A stretch of DNA of 62,091 nt from Psilocybe azurescens (taxonomy: Eukaryota; Basidiomycota; Agaricomycetes; Agaricales; Agrocybaceae), in the NCBI GenBank assembly GCA_023853785.1, contig JAJIRX010000832.1:1-62091 (forward strand). Direction: 5' to 3'. A program made the translations under genes and the position numbers. Under the pieces are notes generated by a model. That model was not told the DNA's origin and ran no database searches. It was given only the letters and a program-made list of their open reading frames with translations. Within the stretch, counting starts at the first letter, position 1, and every line of letters begins with the position of its first letter. This document shows, piece by piece, positions 13,102-24,197 of the stretch.

Positions 13102-15388
13102 ATCTTCAAGATAAGGTGTTCGTGTATTGTTTTTATTCAATATTTACCTCTCACATCCCCATGGTTGTTGTTTGGAAGTGCATCGCGGATGACTCTGTAC
13201 TGAATTTAACGACCAACTTTCAGGAAGGACGCGACCAGTTGATCAAAATGTGTCGAATTAGCATCGATTTCCTACACTGTTTACGTTACATAATAATTGT
13301 TACTCGAAAGAGCGGACGAAGTCCGCTATTACCAGCCGAAGGAATTGTACTACGGCATGATATTTAGTATTTATTACAAATTGCCAACAGGAGTCCTGAA
13401 ATTTTTATCTATATACATGGTGTTTATTTACATCTATGTACTAGATTGCAACTAATGAATTTTATACAGGCAAAATACCCTGCCTTCGGCAGGTAATTAT
13501 ATTATTAATAATGATTCATAGTAATTTAATCACATGTCAGCAGTTACCGGTTACTTGCAGCAAATTCATGTGCCATTAGCAAAGATCAAGTGACTCATGT
13601 GAATTGTCGAATCTGTTAGCCTTAGAATCAAACAAGACATCAAATTTACCTCAAGAGAACAAGTCAGGTGATCAACTGAGGAGTTGAACAAGGGATAGTC
13701 ATAGGTGCATCTGAACATCACAATTACTTTGGTGGGATATATTTTATGAATCTTACATCTTTACTATGTAAAGGTAAAAATTAATAAGTGGAAAGTAATT
13801 TTAAGAGGAATTAACAAAAGTGATGTAAATAATTGGTATGTATAGACTGAGTATGCATTGCAAGAATCTTGATAGTATTGTTAGGTAAAACAAGTGCAGG
13901 GACATTGTCACTGAAGAAAAGTGTTAGTACAACAATATGGAGACAGTAGTAAGGCAAAAATACATACCAAGACACATTAGAAGAAGCAACATAATGGCCA
14001 TCACGGTCAGTGATCTCATTGTTGGAAGACATATACATAAGTGCATCCTCTTTATAGATGATGTTCTTGTCTACAATAACATTGCCATGACTGACAAATA
14101 CACATGCAGAGAGAACCCAATAATTGGCCTTCAGAAATAAGAAAAAAAAATCAAGAAATTAGTTGAAAATTGAAATGATATGATTAAAAGAAAACACACA
14201 CATGATCAATGATGGGTGTAGCATTGTGTGCCACCATGTGCATAACACAGTGTGTTCCAGAAGCAGAAACAGTACTGGGATCAATGGAAACCATATTAAA
14301 TGATTGATATAATAAATCAGAGGTATTGGGAAAGATAACAAAGCTAAGGTGATATAGAGAAGTTTTGAAAGTGGATAATACAGTGAGTGGTGTTTAAAAA
14401 TGGAAAATACATAGGGTTTTTATAGATTTTAGGCTACACTGCAAGCCTGACTTATCAAAAAGAAATAAAGTGTTGCACAAAGCAAAAACAACTGGCAGTG
14501 CTAGTAGCAATGTCTGTCAGAGTCCACAGATTAACACCAGTACTTTATCTTCCCACAGAGTTCATATGGACTCCAGTGGAACCCAGCAGACTTGCCTATA
14601 CATTGAGTGTAAAAGATACAGAGCCCACTGAAGTCCACTGGATTTCACTGGACTTATTTGTAAGTCACAGCCAGAATTAGCTAAAAATAAAACCTTGGTA
14701 GTCCTTGTAAGGTAGCTTAAATCTTTGTTAATCTTGCATGACAAATATTTTTCCACAGCCACCAAGGGGGCAATTTTGCAGTAAAATATTGGATCATTTA
14801 ATGTTGCTACAAAATACATAGCACTTTCCCATATAACTCCAATTGATTATTCAGATTATCACATTTAATTGAAATGCCTCTTACTAGGATTGAACCACCA
14901 CCTTCACAGAACACAATTAAATACCTATTTTAACTACTACACTAATACATCATTACTGTATATAAGTACATGATGGTCTATGTCACTATCTAAGAAGCGG
15001 CCTGTCTGGGAGAGCCAAAATAATTGATATACAATTAAATCTTGTACCAATGTTTAGTGTACTTTACATACAAAATTTATGCTTATAGTAATTTACAAGA
15101 AAACAGAAAAGGTTGTCAAACAATGCTATGTATCTCAATGGTCCACCAAAAATTACCACTGAAAGTAAAGTTCAATAAATATTTTGCTTAAATTTAATAC
15201 TGCTTTAATTCTTACTTGACCAATTCAAAATGCTAGAATAATCATTGGGCATAGTAATGTAATACAATGTTTTGATGACTTTCCAAAGATGCACAAAGGT
15301 TTTGATCACCCATATATAGCATCAAAATGATTGACTTGCTTTATATAGGCCACAATGTAATATTTGGTTTTGGTGCTTTTGCCGATGC
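13102..15388. other. AT-rich stretch without a supported gene
   Basis: To about 13275 this is the NLR copy 2 flank. After that the sequence becomes very AT-rich. Two GC-rich hairpins stand out: a 7-bp perfect stem AGCGGAC-GAA-GTCCGCT at 13312-13328, and CCTGC-CTTCG-GCAGG at about 13479-13493. From 13500 to 15388 I see only short chance reading frames. Confidence 0.4.
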
Positions 15389-15420
15389 AAGTAAGAGGAG
15401 ATTAGATTCTCAAGAACTAC

Positions 15421-17025
15421 AGTGACTCAAAAACTGTCCGGATGTTTTTGAAATTGAACTTAAATTGACTATAATGTCATGTAATCCTTATGAAATTACA
15501 TGATTTAAAATGTACTGGAAAGCCCTGGATCACAGCTTTCAGATGATATAGCATATGTTTGTATTTGTTTAGTTAATATATTATTATTAAATACTTTATA
15601 AAAATAACACATCCGGACAGTTTCTTTGCAGCCTGTTGGAATATGGGTATCTATATAAACTAGTACTTTGTGTGACCACACTTTGCTTTCAAAACATCTA
15701 AAACTCTTCTAGACATACTATTGATTGATTTCACATAGTCTTCCTTGGGTATTTCCTCCCATTCCTCCAGTATTCTGCCCTACAACTCCTGGATACCCTT
15801 TGGAGCATTTTTGTATTCTACAAAGCACATTTTGAGAATATGCCACAAATTTTGATTGAATTGAGATCTATTTATTATGCTGGTCAGTCCACAAGCTCTA
15901 TTTTATGGTCTTTAAGCCATTTCTGAACCTTTTTGGATGTGTGTTTGAGGTCATTATCTTGCTAAAGATCAAATTATCCTGATTAAGATTGTAATACTCC
16001 AGAGTTTGGAAGACATAGTCATCCAAAATGCTTACATAGAGTTCTCCATACATCTTGCCTTCTATCCTGCACATGTAGCCAACACTACTTGTTGTTATAT
16101 GACTCCAAATCATCATATGTTCTTCTCCAAATTTGATGGTTTTCTATATGCTGAGTTTGGAGAGGAGAACCAACCTTTTTCTCACTTACTGCCTTAAAAC
16201 TGACCCAATTCAATTGATATTGGTCTTATCTGCAACATAACATGTTTTTAGTCCTTTTCTGTTTAGTTTTCACACTTCTGGACAAATTTCAAGCAAGCCT
16301 TCCTATTGTTCTTAAGGAGAAATGGCTTTTGATCTTGACTTGTGCTACAAGATCCTTTTTGAGGAAATTTTGAATGGTTTAGATGGAGATAGATGTGTTA
16401 GTGATAGTGGGAAGCTGGCAGCAGAGTTGTGTGGAAGTATCAGCCTTTCCAGCAGAGACAAGTCAAACTAGGTGGCAGTAGTCATGGGGAGTGAGCTTAG
16501 AAAAATGGTCTTCATGATTGTTTTTCATCAATAACTCTATCCCAAAACATATCACCCAAATATGTGACTTCAAAACACCTAGTTTGACATCAGTTTTGCA
16601 AATATAATCACCATTTTCTGGCATAAAGATGATGTTAGAGTATAATTTAAAAGAGAGAGAATACATGACTGTGTAGTAAAGAATAATTGGCTATAAATTT
16701 AGGGAATGTAAAGTTTCAGTCCTTTTCATATACTTCCAACATGTTTTCATTCATTTGATATTTTTTTACATGTTTACAATAACAAAAACCTTATTGTGTT
16801 AATTCCAACGGGCCGCAAAGAAACTGTCCGGATGTGTTATTTTTATAAAGTATTTAATAATAATATATTAACCAAACAAATACAAACATATGTTATATCT
16901 CCTGAAAGCTGTGATCCAAGACTTTCTAGTACATTTTAAATCAAATAATTTCATTAAGATTACATGTCATTATAGTCAGTTTAAGTTCAATTTCAAAAAC
17001 ATCCGGACAGTTTTTTGAGTCACTG
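15421..17025 (-). mobile_element. Tc1/mariner element with about 220-bp terminal inverted repeats
   Basis: This is a cut-and-paste DNA transposon of 1,605 bp. Its ends read CAGTGACTCAAAAACTG... and the inverse, with a TA duplication at 15419-15420 and 17026-17027. The long terminal inverted repeats run 15421-15642 and 16802-17025 and include ACTGTCCGGATG near both their outer and inner ends. The repeats differ at few positions, so the insertion is not ancient. It interrupts the LTR of gypsy element 3. Confidence 0.9.
15645..16195 (-). pseudogene. Tc1/mariner transposase remnant
   Basis: Minus-strand translation shows a degraded DDE transposase of the Tc1 type, which cuts and rejoins element ends at TA sites. 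Visible pieces are MMIWSHITTSSVGYMCRIEG, then ILDDYVFQTLEYYN, then the expected catalytic-Asp region next to KHTSKKVQKWLK-like sequence, and near the C-terminus LWHILKM and EEWEEIPKEDYVKSIN. Stops and frameshifts break it throughout, and the N-terminal DNA-binding half is not recognisable. The copy cannot encode an active enzyme. Confidence 0.8.
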
Positions 17026-17315
17026 TAGCTAAGGTACAATAGCTGTATCTCCTGGCTATTTAAGTGTTTGAGTGTCTACAGCTACTAGTACGTTGTGAGT
17101 CATATGTAATGTGAGTCAGAGTAAAGAGTGAGTCATAGTGGTAGCAACGATATGAGTCAGAGTCCGGTGCTTGTCAGAATGTGAGTCAGAACAAAACGAG
17201 TCATATGTATGATCACATGATATTGTCCATCATATAATAAGGATGTTTTTATGTAAAAAAACAAAGGAAAATGAAAAGAAAAAGAAAAGGCAAAGAAAAT
17301 AAAATGTTTGTAACA

Positions 17316-17328
17316 TTACCCCCTCCTA
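17316..17328 (-). promoter_or_regulatory. polypurine tract of gypsy element 3
   Basis: On the minus strand the bases just before the 3' LTR read AGGAGGGGGTAA. They match the equivalent tract of gypsy element 1 (46233-46246). Such tracts prime plus-strand DNA synthesis in LTR retrotransposons. Confidence 0.7.
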
Positions 17329-17356
17329 TGGTTTGACTGTCCCAGTCAAATTGTGT

Positions 17357-18101
17357 TCAGAATCCATAGGGTTCTCCTATATTATTTGCAATTCCAGTGT
17401 CATCTGTGGGGTCATTATAATCATGCTGATTGCTTCTGCCAAGAGTGTCATCATGCTTGATAGGACAGTACTGCACTGTGTGTCCTGGTGCCTGTTGGTG
17501 GCAGTAGACACATTTGAAGGTGGGACACTGGTGTTGCATATGTCCCAGCTTTCAACATCAGTAGCACATAATGTCTGTTCTTCTGTATATCCCAGAACTT
17601 GACTGTTTGGGGTGATTCGGGCAATGAGAAGGCATGCGAGTCTGGTTGTTGATATTGAATGGTTGGGGTGGATCAGCATTGACAAGTTGTTCTGTAGGGA
17701 CATCTGTGATTTTGAAGTCAGTTATATCTGGGATGATGATAGAGGGAAAGGTGAATCGGGCTTCTTTACCATGTGGTGTTTGATGAGCACATGTTCTATT
17801 GCTTGTTTGAATCCTTTTGCTGGAGGTGCTCAAGGGTATTGCCAGTGACCTTGTGATGAATGTGAATTCTTGCTTGAAGGGATGCAATACTCACATTGAT
17901 ATGTCATATTTCATTGGCTAAGAAGATGAAGAAGGCTAGTTCTTGGTTGAGTATGAGGGGGCATAGAGTTTTGATGTTGTGTTGATTTTCAGATTTATTC
18001 AGGATTTTGACGAGTTCATAGACAGAAAGGGTATTAAAAAGATGAGATGTAGTAGTATCAGACAGGGGAACAGAGAAGTCATGAGCAGTTGAGTGAGACA
18101 T
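17357..18101 (-). pseudogene. post-pol ORF B of gypsy element 3: twin zinc-knuckle protein (decayed)
   Basis: This lies between pol and the 3' LTR, on the element's coding strand. It starts MSHSTAHDF, like ORF B of element 1. The C-terminal part reads a damaged first knuckle (C-Y-stop-C-stop-KLGHMQHQC) followed by an intact second one, CVYCHQQAPGHTVQYC (C-X2-C-X6-H-X4-C). An acidic tail follows, NDPTDDTGIANNIGEPYGF, and then the stop. Two stops fall where element 1 has Ile and Gly. The reading frame shifts at least once upstream. Function is unknown; nucleic-acid binding is inferred from the knuckles. Confidence 0.6.
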
Positions 18102-18126
18102 TGTTGGCTTATTAATGTTTTGTTGC

Positions 18127-18441
18127 CTAGAAATGGAGCAACTTAGCCTTTCTTATAGTCTTTGTTGCCAGTCTGGGTTTGAGTTTCTTCTTGAGCTGAG
18201 AATTTTGTAGCTGGTATTCTTGGTTCTGGTCATGAGCCATTTCTGTGCATCTTGCCTTGAGTTTGTTGCAAGCCTTTTCCTCTGCTTTTTGGGAATGTAT
18301 AAGGTCTATTTCGAGGTCTTTGAGCATTTGTTGCTGATCTTCTCAGGTTTTTGGTATTTTTGTTGTGAGAAAAGTAGGCTTGTGGGTGAGTTGGGGAAAG
18401 AGAGTGGATTTCATGCATTTGATTGAGAAAAAGGAAAGCAT
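18127..18441 (-). pseudogene. post-pol ORF A of gypsy element 3: coiled-coil protein (one stop)
   Basis: The ATG at 18441 gives MLSFFSIKCMKSTLFPQ, closely matching ORF A of element 1 (MLSFPSIKHVKSTLFPQ). One in-frame TGA falls where element 1 has Gln. The body, EEKACNKLKARCTEMAHDQN, is charged and heptad-like, suggesting a coiled coil. It ends KLLHF at 18127. Its conservation in two separate copies argues that it is a real gene of the element rather than chance. Confidence 0.6.
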
Positions 18442-18681
18442 GTTGATTGATTATTGAGTGAATGAAAATGATGGTCTTTTACAGCTTGTGATGTGTTTGG
18501 TACATCTGTAAAATTTTGTTACTGGTTTCTTCAAATACCAAGGCCAGTTCCCACATTGCTTCAGTGATCAGATAGTCTTTCCATTTGACATAGTATTTAT
18601 ATCCTCTTCCTCTTTTTCAGTGTTTGAGAATTGTTTCTATTTCCCAGTGTTCTTCTTCGTTTAGTATTTCTGGTGGTGGTC
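18430..18681 (-). pseudogene. chromodomain end of gypsy element 3 pol
   Basis: This is the C-terminal end of the polyprotein, homologous to 47331-47540 of element 1. It reads about [21 protein letters not shown], a chromodomain with its WxxYP-type core altered. Chromodomains steer integration towards particular chromatin in the family. It is separated from the rest of pol (21366 onwards) by the KDZ-type insertion. Confidence 0.7.
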
Positions 18682-20228
18682 GAATGAAAGAGGGCTTTTG
18701 TGTCTCCCACATATTCTGGCCGGAGTCTGCCGGAGTCTGCCACGGAATCTGCTATTCCGCCCGGGAATGAGGGCAAAAATATAGCACAAGGCCCTGCTAT
18801 ATTATTTAGTATCAATTCTGGCAGAATGGTGGATTCTACAGCGGAATTGAACAGAATCCGTTTACAAAATGGAATACCCTGGAACAGAACCAAAAACAGA
18901 CTGGCGTATCGCATGGGGCTCATTTTTACAATCATTATGATGTAATCACTGTATTTAGAATTAATTAATTAATTTACATATGATTTTGATCAATCAGTAA
19001 CCATTTGATGGGATACCAATCAGCCGGACATATTTTTAGACCATTAAATGGTCCGAAAATCCATCCATCAAATACACATGATTTCAGCATCTTGGAAACT
19101 GCTGGCATCATGGTTTCCATGCCACATCACTCCTTTGTTGGTTTGGTTCTTGCTTCCCTTTCCTCCCCATCCACTCTCCCCTCCTGTCCTTCCCCATCAC
19201 CCAAACGTCCATCTGCTCCCTCTCCACTCCCTCTCCACTCCCTCCTCTCTCTATGAAACACCCACTGCCACCCAGCAAGCAGGAATTGTGCCTCAAATTG
19301 CACACTGCCACCACTACTGCTCCCCCTCTTTCCCCTCCCAAGCTGCATGTTTCCCATAAGCGGAACCAGTTGAACATTGACAAGTCAGCCACCAAACAGA
19401 CAAAAACTGCAGCAGGGGAAGAAGGAGCAGAGGCCAACGAGGGTGAGGGGAAGGGTGCCAGAGGCAAGGCACCCTCAAAAATGTGTGTGCACTTGCTTTT
19501 GTGAGCATTTCTGGTGCTAACCAACCCATACCACCCCTCACAGCCATAAAACTTTGACACAGCGATGTCAGGAGGATGCTGCAGAGGCTGCAAAGGGCCC
19601 CCCACCCACCTCAAACTGTATGCATACCCCTCCCCTTTTTTCATTCAGAAAATATAGATATATTAATTTTATGTTCGCTTTTTTTAGTGTTGCATAGAAG
19701 CTTGATGGGGCTGCCACCTTGGTAGCCCCTCCTGAGTGCCCTCCCAGTTCTCCCCTCCCCCTCCCACTGTGTCCATGCTTCCCACCATTGCCGCTGATAG
19801 TGAGTCCCTTTCCAAGCCTTCAGGCCTACCACCACATCAGCCCAGTGCACCTTCCACCACTGTGGCTGATGTTGATTATCCTATGGGAATCTCCAACCAG
19901 AGCAGTGGCCCTCTCACTGCTGCTGATAGTTTGGTTGTGTCCACCACCATTGCTGCCGGCCATGTACATTGGGACAATGGCTCTTCCACCCATAGGTCCC
20001 AATCATGGTATTTATTATTATTATTGCTATTATTATCATGTACTTAGTTCTTTAAATAATATAGATACTGTAAGCCTGGCACCCCAGTCTTACCACAGCC
20101 CCTTTCCATATTATCTTATCTTATACATTTACATACATGTGACTATGATCCCCAAACCCCATTCCTTTGACATAGACTTACCTTAGACCTTATGCACTAT
20201 ACACACCTGTAGCCAGTCAGTTGTTCTA

Positions 20229-20875
20229 TTGATATATTGTAGTCCTGTCATTCTCTGTGTGACTCTCAGTGAGCCTGGTGATGCCTGGCTTTCAGATGCA
20301 TGGACAAAATTTGATAAGTCTGAATCCACAACTAATATATTAAAGTTTTTGCAGTCTGTTTATAAGACAAAAGAATCTTGTCCTGATTATATATGTATTG
20401 ACAAAGGATGTCAAGTGTTGCAAACAGCTGTTACCAATGGAAGTTGGGATGCTATGTGGAAAAAACATCAAGATTTATTGTAGACACTTACCATTATATT
20501 AATCACCAAGCCAATGATTATCTTTGTCAAAAGTACTGCAATCCTTCTCTGGGTGATGGTTCAGCTCTAAATCTTGTAATTATTGCATATGATGATAATG
20601 GCAATGCATATTCCCAGAAAGCCTTTAATACACAAGTGTGTGAACAATTAAATGCATGGCTGGGTGGTTTTAAATCTATACTTAAATGTATGACACCTGG
20701 CAATTTCAACTGGTTTCTACACACAATGCTATTTTACCACACAAAATATGTCATTGCAAAGCAGAAAAGGAAGGCAGAGTCTTCAGATAGTGATGATGAA
20801 AATGAAGAATTAGGATTGGATGAAGAGACTAGTGATTCTAGTGAAGCAGAGACCAGTGATTCTGACTCAGACTAA
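20229..20875 (+). pseudogene. KDZ-associated (CxC5/CxC6-type) protein remnant
   Basis: The sequence, including FIVDTYHYINHQANDYLC, LNAWLGGFKSILKCMTPGNF and NWFLHTMLFYHTKYVI, is of a kind I know from basidiomycete proteins carrying cysteine clusters associated with Kyakuja-Dileera-Zisupton transposases. It ends in an acidic Ser/Asp tail. A frameshift near 20470 separates the first part (KFDKSESTTNILKFLQ...) from the second. The upstream half of such a protein is missing. Assignment rests on remembered family resemblance. Confidence 0.6.
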
Positions 20876-20914
20876 ATTGAATACAAGTGTGTAAAAAACA
20901 AGTTAATTCACATA

Positions 20915-21076
20915 GTAGATTATATAAGCAATGTACAGTAGGTGTATGATACAAGGTAGATTACATAAGCAGTATATAGTAGGTGTATGATACAGGGTAG
21001 ATTATATAAGCAGTGTACAGTAGATGTATAATATAAGATAGATCGTATAAGGAGTGTATAGTAGGTGTATGATAGT
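20915..21076. repeat. minisatellite, about 41-bp unit in four copies
   Basis: Four diverged direct copies of a unit like GTAGATTATATAAGCAGTG... followed by TAGGTGTATGATACA lie inside the KDZ-type element, just after its coding remnant. Confidence 0.75.
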
Positions 21077-21365
21077 AGTGATAACTGTGTAAATCTATTT
21101 TTTATTCAGCCCAAAGGTGTGGGAAATTGTTTTTACTCAGCTTCAAGCCATGGGAATTCCACTTTATTACTGTATTGGCTATAAATAACTCTATTCCCCT
21201 TCATTCCCCTTCATTCCCCTCCATTCCCTCTCCAATTCCTTCATTCCCTCTTCAATCCCCTCTATTCCCTTTCTATTCCCTCTATTCCCTCTATTCCCTT
21301 CACTCCCTTTCTCAATCCCTCCAGCTCTAGGGAATATGTGGGGAGTGAGAAGTACTGGAATGAAA

Positions 21366-23698
21366 TTGGGTCCATGTGTTTTGGTCTCATGATATAGATT
21401 GAGAAGGGTTGCATGGAATACATTGTGAATGAGCCATCCTTTGGGGAGTTCCAGTCAATAAGTTAGGGTCCTAAAACTTCTTTAATCTTGAAGGGTCCTT
21501 CTCGCTTTAGTGCCATCTTCTTGTGATAATTTGTCTGAAGATTTGTTGCAGCCAAAATTTCTGCCCTTGGGTGAATGGTGTGAAATTCGAGTTCTTCCTT
21601 TCAGCCATTCTTGTCTGGGCTAGTTCATGAGCTGCTAGAGCTTCTTCTCAATCCCTTTGAAGATACTTTAGCTTTTCCTCTACAGAGGGGAATTAGGTAT
21701 ATTCAAAAGCGGTAGGGATTGCGATAAGAGAATATCCAAGGATCAATTCAAATGGTGTTCTTTGCCTGTCTGCATGTTTTTGGTTATTGTGGGTAAATTC
21801 AAGGGTTCTGAGTCACTTGTTCCAGTCTTTGGGGTGAGATGAGCAGTATATGGATAAATAAGCTTTGATTTCTTGGTTGTATCGTTCCATAGTTCCATCA
21901 GTTTGGGGGTGATAAGCAGTGGAGAATTTCAATTTTACTCCAAGGAGCTTCATTAACTCCTTGAATGATTCAGCTGCAAATCTGGGGTCTCAATCAGATG
22001 TAAGGCTGTCTGGTAGTCCTAATCTTTTGTAGAGGTTGTCCAATAAGAGTTCACCAGTCTTTTCAGCATCTAGCCCTTTCATTTGGCATGGAATGAGAAT
22101 AAGTCCTTTGGTGTTTCTATGGTCAGTGATGCTTAGGATTGCATCAAATAGAACTTCTTCTTGATCATCTAAAATTGGTGGGAGATCTGTAAGGAAATCC
22201 ATAGTGCTGTCTGTGAATGGTCAGGCTGACTTTGGTCCAGGTATTGGGACAAATGACAGATCAGAGGGATGTCAGTTTATCTTGAATTGTTAGCAAACAG
22301 CACATTCTTTTACGTATTGTTTTACAAACGAATGTAGTTCTGGCCACCAGTAATGTCATTTTACTGAGTTGAATGTTTTTAGTTCTCCAGGATGTCTGGC
22401 TGAAATTGGATTGTGATATGATTTGACTATTTCTTTCTGTAGGTTTTGATCTTTTGGGATGTAGGCTCATCCATGATAGTATAGAATAATCTTGCCATCT
22501 ACATTTTCTGTTTTCCACTCCTTGAGGTCATGTCATGTATTAGGTGGTCCTCCTTCTAACAAGGTCTTCATTGCTTCTGCCACATTGTGATCCAATTTGT
22601 TTGCATTGGCAATTCTTTCCTGTAGTTCAGTGTTGATTAAGTCAATGAAGAGTTTTTCCAGGAGCAAGATGATGTTTTCATTATCGTGATCTTCTTCTGG
22701 AGTAAAGTCAGGGTGTCTTGAGAGGGCATCTGATTGAATCATTTTGTTTCCAGGTAGGTGTATCAATTTTAGGTTGAATTCTGAGACATAGAGAGACCAG
22801 TGTGCTTGTTGTTGGTTCAGGTTTTGGGCTGATCTGAAGTATGTCAAGTTCTTGTGGTCCAAATATACTGTGGTTGTATGTTCTGATCCTTGAATGTAGT
22901 GTCTCTATTCTTGTAACACTCAGATTATTCCTAGTAATTCCCTATCATAGATTTTGTAGTTCCTTTTGGTTGGGGAGAATGTTCTGGATATAAATGCACA
23001 TGGATGTCTTTTGCCATTTCTGTTTAGTTGGGCAAAGACTGCTCCTGAAGCATATTTTGAAGCATTGAATTTGATCTGAAACAGTTTAGCAGGGTCTGGC
23101 ATCATGAGTACTGGTTCTTTCGTGAATCATTTCTTTAGTTTGTCAAAGGTGGCTTGGGTTGTGTTGTTCCACAAAAATCCTATCTTTCTTCAGGAGTTTG
23201 TTCAGAGGTCGAGCCACCTTGAAGAACTTCCAGATGAATTTTTGGTAGAATTTCCAAAGCCTAAGAATGATCAGACCTGTTTGAGTGTAGTAGGTGCTGG
23301 CCAATCTTGAATTCCTTTAAGTTTTGTCAGGTCCATAGAAATCTTTCCTGCTTTGACAATCATTCTGAGATATTCCACCTTCTCTTGGGCAAATGAGCAT
23401 TTCTCTGGTTTGAGATAGAGATTGTTTTCCCAAAGTCATTGTAGAACCATTTTGGTGTTTTTTGCCAGCTCCTTTTGATCTTTTGCAAAGATGAGAATGT
23501 CGTCCATGTAGATAATCACAAAGCATTGTGATATTATGCCAAAGAACATGACAGTCAGTTCAAAAGTCCTTAGTTGGTCTTGAAAGCTGCTTTCCATTGG
23601 TCCCTGTCTTTTATCCTGATGTTATTGTAGTCCCATAGAATATCTAGCTTGGTGAAGAATTTCATGCCTTTTAGTTTGTCCATGAGTTCTGTTGAAAG
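21366..23698 (-). pseudogene. gypsy element 3 pol (RT-RNase H-integrase), decayed and truncated
   Basis: This is the minus-strand polyprotein of a Ty3/gypsy chromovirus. From the right it shows the RT palm with YMDD (23499-23510), the RNase H region ([30 protein letters not shown]), the integrase zinc-binding and core regions ([26 protein letters not shown]) and the start of the C-terminal domain. Protease, gag and the 5' LTR are absent because gypsy element 2 begins at 23699. The copy has many stops and frameshifts. It is strongly CpG-depleted against element 1: where element 1 has CG, this copy usually has TG or CA. Confidence 0.85.
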
Positions 23699-24141
23699 TG
23701 TTACGACAAGTCTTTTTCTTTTTCTTTTCTCTTTTCTTTTCTTTTCTTTTCCTTTTCTTTGTCATCCTTCACATCATTGATACATCATTTGTACGCTCTG
23801 ATGAACTTTTCTTTCACTTCCATCTTTTATGATACATCTTTTGATGAACGTTCAATCTGTTTCTCTTATTCTTATATACATCTGCTGATGAACATTCAAA
23901 CTCGTTTCAACTTGATCTGTTTCTATTATTTTTATATACATCTGCTGATGAACATTCGATCTTGTTTCAACTAGCTGTACAGTTCATAGTATTTATACGA
24001 GGGAGCATCCACTGTATTCTTTAGCTAGTTCTTGAGAATCTACTCTGCTTTACTTGCTCAACCTGAACTTGAACTTGTTCTTGTACAACGATTGGTGGTT
24101 AGATTACGCACACTGCGTGACTCTAACTTGAAATCGTAACA
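23699..24141 (+). repeat. 5' LTR of gypsy element 2
   Basis: The 443-bp LTR has TG..CA ends (TGTTACGACAAG to ATCGTAACA) and is homologous in reverse to the LTRs of element 1. U3 contains a direct repeat of about 62 bp around ATACATCTGCTGATGAAC (23876 and 23938), which accounts for its greater length. A TATTTATA box is at 23990-23997. The 11-mer AGCTAGTTCTT, about 33 bases downstream (24023-24033), is the probable mRNA 5' end. Confidence 0.85.
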
Positions 24142-24142
24142 A

Positions 24143-24153
24143 AAGAACTAGCT
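24143..24153 (+). promoter_or_regulatory. self-priming primer-binding site of gypsy element 2
   Basis: AAGAACTAGCT, one base after the 5' LTR, is the exact reverse complement of AGCTAGTTCTT at 24023-24033 in the LTR. This matches the Tf1/sushi-type self-priming design, in which the folded mRNA 5' end primes minus-strand DNA instead of a tRNA. Element 1 has the same pair. Confidence 0.7.
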
Positions 24154-24197
24154 TCTCACTCTACCATACTGCTTCGTCCACAAGCGGTATCGGGAGC

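Larger units (their letters stand above)
15389..17315 (-). repeat. 3' LTR of gypsy element 3, split by a Tc1 element
   Basis: CAAGTAAGAGGAGATTAG at 15389 and GCTAA after 17027 match the LTRs at 45809-46232 and 52147-52570. The LTR ends ...GTTTGTAACA at 17315. It is split at a TA by the Tc1 element 15421-17025. Homology to the first about 80 bases of the related LTRs is not recognisable, so the outer boundary is uncertain. Confidence 0.65.
18690..21357 (+). mobile_element. KDZ-type DNA transposon inserted in gypsy element 3 (8-bp TSD GAATGAAA)
   Basis: The target duplication GAATGAAA is at 18682-18689 and 21358-21365, and removing 18690-21357 restores the chromovirus pol sequence. The ends are imperfect inverted repeats sharing TCCCACATATTC (left) and CTCCCCACATATTCC (right, inverted). 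Just inside the right end is an array of ATTCCC words (21192-21320). Just inside the left end are GGAAT and GGAGTCTGCC words. Between 18900 and 20220 I see only short, low-complexity frames. The C-terminal piece of a KDZ-associated protein lies at 20229-20875. Confidence 0.8.

Noticed and set aside
19005..20047. Pro/Ser/Leu-rich frames inside the KDZ-type element
   Set aside because: The pyrimidine-rich composition alone keeps them open. No domain, no consistent start, and overlapping frames on both strands.
20915..21076. CRISPR-like array
   Set aside because: The units are contiguous diverged tandem copies with no unique spacers, in a eukaryotic transposon. It is a minisatellite.
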